A stretch of DNA of 36,502 bases, taken from assembly GCA_937915925.1 (NCBI GenBank), contig CALGGM010000199.1:1-36502 (forward strand), given 5' to 3'. This DNA is from an uncultured Clostridia bacterium (GTDB lineage Bacteria > Bacillota > Clostridia > Christensenellales > CAG-138). The notes beneath the pieces are model-generated. The model saw only the letters and a list, made by a program, of their open reading frames with translations. It was not told where the DNA came from and did not search any database. Position 1 is the stretch's first letter, and each line of letters begins with the position of its first letter. Shown here piece by piece: positions 14,918 through 21,912 of this stretch. A program made the position numbers and the translations under genes.

Positions 14918-16251
14918 GCCTTCGGATCCCCCTTCGTCAGCATGTTTTTGAGCATCGTGCCGTAGTGCGCATGCCCCATCCCGGTTTCGTCCTTTGCAAA
15001 GCGCAGCACGCGGGTGCGAAGCCCGCCCGCCTTCTTCCAGACGGGAAGCCCGTCCCCGTTCGGATCGCCGCACCGCGCAAAGTTCGAAAGGTACGAAACG
15101 AGTTGACGGGACGCCTCATGATCGCGCGGCTCATACGGTCTCCAACTGCCGTCCAGCGTGCCGAACGCGTAGCGAAGATCGCAGGAATGGAACGCACGGT
15201 TGTCGTCGCCCGGGGCGTTCCGATCGAAATAATAGATGTACGCGCCGTTCGCCCGCCCGAAGCGGTTGCCGATGTACGCCATGATCGGCGCATACATGTC
15301 GTTGTTGGTATAGCCGATGAGATAATCGAGCGGCAGCGGATCCTTGATCAGCCGGTCCACGCCGTCCTTCAGAAGCACGCCGTCGACGACCGGCATGGTG
15401 TGATAGATCGCGTCCTTGCGGATCTCCTTCATCTTTTCCACGGTATCGAACAGCAGCCCGAGCGGCGCGGCTTTCAGCCCCTCGAACCCGTCGACGCCCG
15501 CGGCCTCGATAAACTGCTCCCAGTACGCGTGCGTATCGACAGCGGGCTTTGGCAGGCTGAACTTCGGAAACAGCCCCGCCCCGCTCATCATGATCGCGCG
15601 GTGAAACAGCCCCTTAAGGTCGTGGTTTAAGCAGAGGTATTGGATCGAGATCGCACCCGCGCTCTGACCCATGAGCGTGATATTTTGGGGATCGCCGCCG
15701 AAGTCGCGGATGTGGTTAAACACCCACTTGATCGCAAGGATCTGATCGTCGAGCCCGAAGTTGCCGTCGCGTCCGTTCGCGCGTTGGATCGCCTCGTGCG
15801 TCAGATAGCCCAAAAGCCCCACGCGGTAGTTCGCAAACACCGTGATAACGCCGTGTTCCGCGAGCGCTGCACCGTCGAACGGGCTTTCCCAATTGATCCC
15901 GGAGTCGAACCCTCCGCCGTAAAAAAACACGATGACCGGCGCGTTCTCGACGTCCTTCGGCGTAAAGATATTGAGGTTCAGGCAGTCCTCGTCATAGGTA
16001 AAAACCTGCCCCTCGCGAAACTCTTTGTGATAGAACCGCCGTGTCGGGTGCTCGAAGTGCTCATGCACGGCGCGGTTTTGCGGGCAGGCGGGACCGGGCT
16101 TTGTCGCGTCGAGCACGCCGTCGAAACGGTCGACCGGCACGGCATATTGAAACCGCTCCGCCCTTGCAAACGGCACGCCGAGAAAGCGGCGGCAGCGCGC
16201 GTCCTCCAGTCCTTTCAGCGTCCCGCAATCTGTTTTCAGCAGCATTTCCAT
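14914..16251 (-). CDS. Type-B carboxylesterase
   Basis: A 445-residue alpha/beta hydrolase of the carboxylesterase type-B (cholinesterase-like) family, somewhat short. Visible are 'EDCLNLNIFTP' (88-98), the oxyanion 'YGGGFDSG' (111-118), the nucleophile elbow GQSAG with Ser197, and 'HSCDLRYAFG', which matches the catalytic His region. There is no signal peptide, so it is cytoplasmic. An AGAAAGGA site lies about 13 nt before ATG. The GTGA overlap with the GH31 gene suggests the two act on one substrate, for example removing an ester from an alpha-glycoside before hydrolysis; this is inference. Confidence 0.88.
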   Translation of the reverse strand: MEMLLKTDCGTLKGLEDARCRRFLGVPFARAERFQYAVPVDRFDGVLDATKPGPACPQNRAVHEHFEHPTRRFYHKEFREGQVFTYDEDCLNLNIFTPKDVENAPVIVFFYGGGFDSGINWESPFDGAALAEHGVITVFANYRVGLLGYLTHEAIQRANGRDGNFGLDDQILAIKWVFNHIRDFGGDPQNITLMGQSAGAISIQYLCLNHDLKGLFHRAIMMSGAGLFPKFSLPKPAVDTHAYWEQFIEAAGVDGFEGLKAAPLGLLFDTVEKMKEIRKDAIYHTMPVVDGVLLKDGVDRLIKDPLPLDYLIGYTNNDMYAPIMAYIGNRFGRANGAYIYYFDRNAPGDDNRAFHSCDLRYAFGTLDGSWRPYEPRDHEASRQLVSYLSNFARCGDPNGDGLPVWKKAGGLRTRVLRFAKDETGMGHAHYGTMLKNMLTKGDPKA

Positions 16252-16317
16252 CGGTTTTCGATTCCTTTCTGATATTACATTCGTGATCCCGTGCGTCGTA
16301 AGCCCGTTTCGTCGGAC

Positions 16318-16662
16318 TTACTCCGGGACGTCGACGCCCGCGAGCGTAAAATAGCTGTGTCCCCACTTGCAAAGCGCGTCCACGATCGGCACGAGCGTCT
16401 GCCCCAGCGCGGTCAGTGAGTACTCCGTCTTCGGCGGCACGACCGGATAGAGGACGCGGTTGACCACACCGTCCTCCTCCAGTTCCTTCAGCTGCTTACT
16501 GAGCATCCGCGGCGTCGCCTGCGGCAGCGCTTTCTGCAGCTCGGAATACCGCTTCGTTCCCTGCATCAGCTCATACACGATCTGCGCCTTATACTTGCCG
16601 CCGATCACGTCCATCGCTGCCTCGACCGGGCACCGGTATTCCCTGATCCTGTCCATGTTCAT
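16318..16662 (-). CDS. HxlR-family transcriptional regulator
   Basis: A 114-residue winged-helix regulator. 'CPVEAAMDVIGGKYKAQIVYELMQGTKRYSELQKALPQATPRMLSKQLKELEEDGVVNR' (residues 11-69) is the HxlR DNA-binding domain, with the conserved N-terminal Cys11 that in relatives such as YodB senses electrophiles or oxidants. The ribosome site AAGGAGC lies 6 nt before ATG. It is divergent from the helix-hairpin-helix and flavin reductase genes, and a 17-bp palindrome overlaps its -10 box, so it probably represses itself and possibly its neighbours in response to redox or quinone stress. Confidence 0.93.
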   Translation of the reverse strand: MNMDRIREYRCPVEAAMDVIGGKYKAQIVYELMQGTKRYSELQKALPQATPRMLSKQLKELEEDGVVNRVLYPVVPPKTEYSLTALGQTLVPIVDALCKWGHSYFTLAGVDVPE

Positions 16663-16677
16663 CGGTTGCTCCTTACT

Positions 16678-16694
16678 ATACTTTCAGATAGTAT
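16678..16694. promoter_or_regulatory. Probable HxlR operator overlapping an extended -10
   Basis: ATACTTTCAGATAGTAT is a palindrome with one mismatch pair, of the TACT-N7-AGTA form reported for HxlR proteins such as YodB. On the minus strand it overlaps TGATATACT, an extended -10 box for the HxlR gene (16690-16695), and begins 16 nt from its start codon. Confidence 0.65.
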
Positions 16695-16713
16695 ATCACA
16701 TATTTGTGCGTAC

Positions 16714-16741
16714 TTGCGTTTTCGGATATTCCTGCTATAAT
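16714..16741 (+). promoter_or_regulatory. Promoter of the HhH protein-flavin reductase unit
   Basis: -35 TTGCGT and -10 TATAAT with a 16-bp spacer, 20 bp from the HxlR operator, reading away from it. Confidence 0.65.
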
Positions 16742-16802
16742 TATAGACATAGGATCACATTTGTCAAGAGGCGGAGGAATTCTATGAGCGGAGGTGCTGT
16801 AA

Positions 16803-17075
16803 ATGGGCGATCTCAGAATGGTTCCCGGTATCGGGGCAAAGAAGGATCAGGAGCTTACGGAGCTCGGCTACGGCTCCCTTGCGGCTTTGAAGGACGCCGA
16901 TCCCGACGAGCTGTACGTGCGGGCAAGCCTGAAGCAGGGCGCGCCGCTCGACAAGTGCGTGCTGTACGCGTTCCGCTGCGCGGTCGCGTTTGCGAAGGAT
17001 CCCGCGCCGAATCCCGACAATTACCGTTGGTGGTATTTTTGTGACGAAAACAGTAAATCAAAGAAAGGAAAATAA
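16803..17075 (+). CDS. Helix-hairpin-helix protein (Cdd1/pathogenicity-locus type)
   Basis: A 90-residue protein. 'RMVPGIGAKKDQELTELGYGSLAALKDADPDELYVRA' (5-41) is a helix-hairpin-helix DNA-binding unit, followed by 'LDKCVLYAFRCAVAFA' (50-65) and a Trp-rich end, which matches the small Cdd1-like family, whose function is not well defined. The start at 16803 has GGAGGT 7 nt upstream. A second strong ribosome site with an out-of-frame ATG lies at 16784. It is 3 nt upstream of the flavin reductase gene and must be co-transcribed with it. Confidence 0.8.
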   Translation: MGDLRMVPGIGAKKDQELTELGYGSLAALKDADPDELYVRASLKQGAPLDKCVLYAFRCAVAFAKDPAPNPDNYRWWYFCDENSKSKKGK

Positions 17076-17078
17076 AAC

Positions 17079-17651
17079 ATGAAAAAAGATTTGGGCGTAC
17101 TGCCTGCTGTGTACCCGATGCCGGTGCTGATGGTGGCGGCATATGACAAGAATGAAAAGGTCAACGTGATGAACGTTGCGTGGGGACAGATCTGCGACGA
17201 GGACAAGATCATCCTGTTCATCGGCGAGGGCAAAAGAACGTGGCTGAACATTCAGGAGAGCAAGGCGTTCACCGTCGCGCTCGCGGATCGGGCGCATATG
17301 GACGTCGCCGACTTTTTCGGCATCGCGTCCGGCAACAAGATCGACGACAAGTTCGAGCGCACCGGCTATCACGCGGTGAAGAGCGATAAGGTGCACGCGC
17401 CGATCATCGAGGAGTTCCCGCTCGTGATGGAATGCGAACTTTTAGAGTTCCTGCACAGCGACTATGTGGACGGGATCGTCGGCAGGATCGTCAACGTCAA
17501 GGCGGACGAGGCCGTGCTGAACGAGAAGGATAAGGTCGAGCCGGAGAAGCTCAACACGATCCTGTTCGATCAGTTCCGCAACGGCTACTACGCGATCGGC
17601 GAAAAGGTCGGCAAGGCATGGAACGCCGGCGCCGGTCTGATGAAGCAATAA
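17079..17651 (+). CDS. Flavin reductase family protein (flavoredoxin-like)
   Basis: A 190-residue FMN-binding split-barrel protein: 'YPMPVLMVAAYDKNEKVNVMNVAWG' (12-36) and 'GEGKRTWLNIQESKAFTVALAD' (49-70) follow the flavin reductase domain pattern, and 'GNKIDDKFERTGYHAVKS' continues it. It should bind FMN and move electrons from NAD(P)H or another flavoprotein. An AAGAAAGGA site precedes ATG. Pairing with a divergent HxlR regulator is common for flavin-dependent oxidoreductases of stress responses. Confidence 0.9.
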   Translation: MKKDLGVLPAVYPMPVLMVAAYDKNEKVNVMNVAWGQICDEDKIILFIGEGKRTWLNIQESKAFTVALADRAHMDVADFFGIASGNKIDDKFERTGYHAVKSDKVHAPIIEEFPLVMECELLEFLHSDYVDGIVGRIVNVKADEAVLNEKDKVEPEKLNTILFDQFRNGYYAIGEKVGKAWNAGAGLMKQ

Positions 17652-17661
17652 TAGATGAATA

Positions 17662-17699
17662 AACACGCCTCCGGCCCAAGCGGTCGGGGGCGTGTTGTT
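17662..17699 (+). terminator. Terminator of the flavin reductase unit
   Basis: 12-bp stem AACACGCCTCCG / CGGGGGCGTGTT with one T-G wobble and an 11-nt loop, ending in GTTGTT; the T-run is interrupted. Confidence 0.7.
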
Positions 17700-17702
17700 G
17701 AT

Positions 17703-17792
17703 GCGGGTTACCGCAATTCATGCGCATTTGCGCAATTCATGTCCGAAGGACAATTCACGGCGAAGCCAATTCATGCCGTCAGGCAATTCATT
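17703..17792. repeat. Tandem array of five mini-hairpins joined by AATTCAY linkers
   Basis: Five short palindromes of different sequence, GCGGgttaCCGC (17703), GCGCatttGCGC (17722), GTCCgaaGGAC (17741), GGCgaaGCC (17759) and GCCgtcaGGC (17775), are each followed directly by the 7-nt linker AATTCAT (once AATTCAC). The stems differ while pairing is kept. It begins right after the flavin reductase terminator. Confidence 0.85.
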
Positions 17793-17799
17793 TGCAGGA

Positions 17800-18100
17800 G
17801 AAGACGGTGCGCGGGACAAAGTGATGCGCTTCGTATGATGCGTGCCTCCGGCACGTTGATGAAGGAGATTCTTCGCCGCTTCGCGCCTCTGAATGACAGA
17901 GAGGGCGTATACAAAACACATGTCATCCTGAGAAGGCGCAGCCGCCGAAGGATCTCCGTTCACGTGTTTCATCGTTGCGACGGGCGGATGCGATCCGCCC
18001 CTACGGGAAAAATCGGCCTTCCCTTGCCCGGGAAGAGATGGCGACGCGCGGGAAGCGCGCGATCTACCTATGTAACGAAGTATGATACGGGTTTTACGAA
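17800..18100. repeat. Palindromic repeats, no gene
   Basis: Contains a 94-bp inverted element whose ends are GGAGATTCTTCG (17864-17875) and CGAAGGATCTCC (17946-17957), with GAATGACA / TGTCATCC inside, resembling the widespread 'TGTCATYCTGAG...GAAGGATCT' dispersed repeat. It is followed by a GGGCGGAT / ATCCGCCC hairpin (17982-18004) and a GGCGACGCGCG / CGCGCG stretch (about 18040-18060). I see no gene. Confidence 0.7.
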
Positions 18101-18137
18101 GCAAAAGCCGGGGGAGCGTTTGCCCTCGGCTTTTTGC
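18101..18137 (-). terminator. Terminator of the ABC ATPase gene
   Basis: On the minus strand a GCAAAAAGCCGAGGG / CCCCCGGCTTTTGC stem (one G-T pair and a one-base A-run bulge) with an 8-nt loop begins 12 nt after the stop at 18149 and runs into TTTTGCTT. Confidence 0.8.
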
Positions 18138-18148
18138 ATAGGAAGGAA

Positions 18149-19336
18149 TCAGAATTCCAGGTTCTTGTCGGTCTCTTTGGAGAAGACGTGCGCGACGTTG
18201 CCGCGGAAGGTGAAGCGGACCTCGTCGCCCATCGAGAAGTTGCCCTTCATGTCGACGGTCGGGACGATGATGATGACGTCGCGGCCCTCTGCGGTGATGT
18301 GCAGATGGACGGAGGAGCCCATCATTTCGGCGACGTCGACCTTGCCCGTGATGCCGCCCTTCTCGTTGAGGTCGGTGTGCTCCGGACGGACGCCGAGCGT
18401 GACGTCCTGCGTCTGGACGTTGTTTGCAAGAAGACGCGCTTCCTTTTCGGGATCGAGCTCGACGCGCTCGTTTGCGAGTTCGACGAAGTACTTGCTGCCC
18501 TCTTTGACGAGCTTTGCGTCGAAGAAGTTCATGACAGGCATGCCGATGAAGCCAGCGACAAACAGGTTCGCCGGATGGTTGAACACCTCCTGCGGCGTGC
18601 CGATCTGCTGGACGTACCCGTCGCGCATGATGACGATGCGATCGCCAAGGGTCATCGCCTCGGTCTGGTCATGCGTGACATAGATGAACGTGGTGTCGAT
18701 GCGCTCACGAAGCTTAATGATCTCGGCGCGCATTTCGTTACGGAGCTTTGCGTCGAGGTTCGAAAGCGGTTCGTCCATCAGCATGACCTTCGGCGCGCGG
18801 ACGATGGCTCTGCCGATCGCGACGCGCTGACGCTGACCGCCGGACAGCGCCTTCGGCTTGCGGTCGAGGTACTGCGTGATGTCGAGGATCTCCGCCGCCT
18901 GACGGACCTTCTGCTCGATCTCGTCCTTCGGCATGTGACGGAGCTTCAGCGCGAACGCCATGTTGTCGCGCACGGTCATGTGCGGATACAGCGCGTAGCT
19001 CTGGAAGACCATCGCGATGTCGCGATCCTTCGGCGCGACGTCGTTCACGAGCTTGCCGTCGATGTACAGCTCGCCGTCGGAAATGTCTTCGAGACCTGCG
19101 ACCATGCGCAGCGTCGTGGATTTGCCGCAGCCGGACGGTCCGACGAGCACGATGAACTCCTTGTCCTTGATGTCCAGATTGAACTCCTGAACGGCGACGA
19201 CGCCTTCGTCGGTGATCTGGAGGTTTACCTTCTTCTTCTCGGGTTCGTTCGCCTTCTTTTTCTTGCTCGACTTTTTCTGTTCGCCGGAAATGAAGGGATA
19301 GACCTTTTTGAGATTAACGAGTTTGACTTCTGACAT
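18149..19336 (-). CDS. Sugar ABC transporter ATP-binding protein (MsmK/UgpC type)
   Basis: A 395-residue ATPase with Walker A GPSGCGKST (66-74), Q-loop FQSYALYPHMT, signature LSGGQRQR (164-171), Walker B VMLMDEP (184-190) and THDQTEA H-loop, then the C-terminal OB-type regulatory domain (about 245-395) of multi-sugar ATPases. A Lys/Glu-rich insertion (about residues 16-38) interrupts the usual N-terminal strand pair. Such ATPases serve several sugar permeases that lack their own, so it probably drives the permease pair at 28.2-30.0 kb. No good ribosome site precedes the ATG; instead a 28-nt hairpin lies 14 nt upstream. Confidence 0.93.
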   Translation of the reverse strand: MSEVKLVNLKKVYPFISGEQKKSSKKKKANEPEKKKVNLQITDEGVVAVQEFNLDIKDKEFIVLVGPSGCGKSTTLRMVAGLEDISDGELYIDGKLVNDVAPKDRDIAMVFQSYALYPHMTVRDNMAFALKLRHMPKDEIEQKVRQAAEILDITQYLDRKPKALSGGQRQRVAIGRAIVRAPKVMLMDEPLSNLDAKLRNEMRAEIIKLRERIDTTFIYVTHDQTEAMTLGDRIVIMRDGYVQQIGTPQEVFNHPANLFVAGFIGMPVMNFFDAKLVKEGSKYFVELANERVELDPEKEARLLANNVQTQDVTLGVRPEHTDLNEKGGITGKVDVAEMMGSSVHLHITAEGRDVIIIVPTVDMKGNFSMGDEVRFTFRGNVAHVFSKETDKNLEF

Positions 19337-19349
19337 ATGCTTTGGCTCA

Positions 19350-19377
19350 GGACGTTTGACATCCGCCCGAAACGTCC
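19350..19377. promoter_or_regulatory. Hairpin in the leader of the ABC ATPase gene
   Basis: GGACGTTT and AAACGTCC pair perfectly across a 12-nt loop, 14 nt upstream of the ATPase start codon, in a leader that otherwise shows no clear Shine-Dalgarno sequence. A role in translation control or RNA processing is possible. Confidence 0.4.
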
Positions 19378-19520
19378 TCGCAGCCGCCGTAAACTATGCG
19401 GTCTGCATTACGACAGGTCTCCACACTGCCGCACCCCGAGCCGGGGGACGAATCTCCTTTCTTTTATGGAACGGAACGAGAGGAAGTGGAGTCGCGCCGC
19501 CCCTTTGGGATGATTATTGA

Positions 19521-21889
19521 TTAGTCAAAAATGCTGCTCATGGATGCCACATACAGCTCGATGAGGTTCACGTCGCCGGTGGCAAACAGTTCCAGTGCCT
19601 TGGAATCCTTTTGTTCGGGATACGCGCGGATCGAGATCGCCTTGTAATCGTTGAAGAATCCCTCAACGAGCGAACGGTCGATGTAGATCTCCACCGTGAC
19701 CGTGCCGTCTTCGTTCGGCAGAATGCCGGACACGGCTTTCGATTTTGCGCCTTCGCCCTTGTTCTCGGTGTAGCCGTTGATCAGCTCTTCCTTTACGTCA
19801 TAGCGGAAGCCGGTTTCGTCCCACTTGCCGCCCTTGAGCATCGTGATGCCGAACGTCTCCGCGTTGCTGACGTCCGCGACGATGCGAATGTACAGCAGAT
19901 CATCCGTGACGCCCGCCAGCGCCGTGTTCGCGTCCGCAAGGGAGAGGTTCTTTTCATCGATCCAGACCTTGTCCTCAAGCGTATGCAGCGTCTCGATGGG
20001 CTCGATGCAAAGATCGGTGCCTTCGTCGTTTAAGAAGATGTGACGCGCAAGACCCACGGTGTGCGCCCAGCCGGACGCGCCCTGCTCGGCTGCGCCGCGC
20101 TGATCCTGCATGATGGAGAACATGTAAATCTCCCCGCTGTTCGGATCGACGAGGCAGCTCGGACCGGTGAACACGTTCGCGCCGTAATCGAGAAGATGCG
20201 GTTCGCCCGCGAACGCTTCGTCCGGCGTGAACTTGCCGGTTTCAAGATCGAAATCGCCGAGCCAGTAATAGACCTTGTTGTCCGCGATGCTCGCAGGCGC
20301 AGGCGAGATCTCAAAGAAGTACTTCGTGACCGTGCCCGCTGCGTTGCTTACCGGCAGGATGATCGGAAGCTCCCAGCTTGTGCCGTACAGCGCGCTCTGA
20401 TTCTGCATCTCATAGACGGGACCCTTGTACTGCCAGTCCATTTCGACATGATCGCCGACGAGTTCCAACGTGTCGGTGGTGTACAGCAGCGCCGTGCCGC
20501 CCTTCGACGACGTCGAGCCGGAGCAGACGAGCATGCACCACGTGTCGCCCTCTTTCCAGATGTGCGGATCGCGGAATTCGCCCGCTCTGCCCTGACCCTG
20601 CTGCTGAATGAGCGCAAGCTCAGATCCCACGACCCACTCGGTGAGCTCGGGATCGCTCGTGTCGGCGGGCCATGCGACGCCGATGTTCTGATTCGAGATC
20701 AGACCCGGGGTGTCGCGGAAGCTGTCGTTGCCCGCTGTGAAGAACAGCAGCGGGATGCCGTTTTTGTCGAGCGTCGCGCCGCCGGACCAGACGCCGTCGG
20801 GAACGACGGAATCCTCGGTGGGCGTGATCGCCTCCTTGACGGGCTTCCAGTTGACCATGTCGGGGCTCACAAGATGACCCCAGCAGATGTTACGCCAGTA
20901 CGAACCGGTCATGTTCGCCTGATAGAACAGGTGGTACACGCCGTTATAGTACACCGGCGCATGCGGCTCGTTCATCCAGAACTGGTACGGACCGCCGTGG
21001 AACTGCGTGCGCGTGTAGTCGTCGCCGAGGATATTCTGCAGCCAGATCTCGGAAAACTCGATCTCCGGAACATTGACGCTCTTGAAGTAGTCCGCGATTT
21101 CCTGTTCGGAAAGCGCGACGCCGTAGAGCTTGACCTCGTCAAGATATCCGCTTGCCACATTCAGGTAGCCCGCGGTGAGACGTTCCGCATCCGTGTTGCG
21201 TCCGACGACGAGCGCCGTGCGCTTTGCAGCCGCGATCTCCGCGTCGTTAGGCACGGAGCGCGAGCCGATCATTTCACCGTTTAAGTACAGTGCCATCTCG
21301 CCCGCGTCCGCGTCGAACGTTGCGGTCACCAGGTTCCACGCGTACTTTTCGAGATTGTCGCCGTTCGACCACACCGTCAGCCAATCGTCGCCGGTGCCGA
21401 CCTGGAACGTCAGCCTGCCGAAGCGCTCATAGCCGAGCAAAAAGCCCTGCTTATTTGCCTTGTTCGCCTGGCTGATGATGCCCGTCGGGGAATCGTTTCC
21501 GTTGTCCGCGCCGTTCGGGTCGTCCCACTCGAACATGCGGGGCGCGATCCATGCCTGCACGGTCAGCGCTTTGCCGGAGACGGTGATGTCGTTGCGGTTG
21601 TACTGCACATAGGTGGATGTGCCGTCTAAAAGCAGGCAGCCGCCCTTGACGCCGGTTTCGCGCCATTCGGGATCCCGGTCGTCCATGTATGCCGCGCCGT
21701 GAAACGCGTAGTTCATGTCGGTGTCGGGAACGTTGCCGGACGCGTCCTTGACGGTCAGCCCCTTGCCCTCGTCAAACGTGAGGTACAGGAGCAGGTCCTT
21801 TTGGTGCTTGTCTCTGCCCCGCCGGCGCAGGCGGTCAAGATGACCGCCGCCAGCAGGATCGCACACAGAATGGTAAGGAGCTTTTTCAT
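19521..21889 (-). CDS. Extracellular LamG-GH32 fructanase lipoprotein, apparent frameshift near 21800
   Basis: A surface enzyme: lipoprotein signal 'MKKLLTILCAILLAAVILTACAGG' cut into two frames. The start at 21889 has a GGGAGGA ribosome site, but this frame stops after 44 codons. The mature part, from 'KDLLLYLTFDEGKGLTV' on, continues in the -1 frame to 19521; one extra A in the AAAA run (21799-21802 as TTTT) would join them. An N-terminal LamG/concanavalin-like domain is followed by a five-bladed GH32 domain: 'WMNEPHAP' at the nucleophile site (Glu codon 20967-20969), 'FRDPHIW' (Asp 20568-20570), 'SWELPIILP' with acid/base Glu (20370-20372), then the C-terminal beta-sandwich ('VEIYIDRSLVEGFFNDY'). 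It should cut levan or inulin outside the cell. It may be a pseudogene, a sequence error or a recoded gene. Confidence 0.82.
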
Positions 21890-21912
21890 AAGTCCTCCCT
21901 GTGAATTTCAGT

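Noticed and set aside
17703..17792. CRISPR array
   Set aside because: The repeated part is only 7 nt, spacers are palindromic and 9-12 nt long, and there are no cas genes in the window.
17655..18683. 342-codon plus-strand frame starting after the flavin reductase
   Set aside because: It passes through a terminator, the hairpin array and other repeats, and then antisense to the ABC ATPase; no domain is present.
18134..19333. 399-codon plus-strand frame over the ABC ATPase
   Set aside because: It is the mirror of an ATPase with all motifs, and its own product is Asp/Val/Leu-rich with no domain.
21795..21810. Programmed -1 frameshift site in the GH32 lipoprotein gene
   Set aside because: The A-run is only four bases and the P-site codon would re-pair with CAA, so no proper slippery heptamer exists; an indel or sequence error is more likely.
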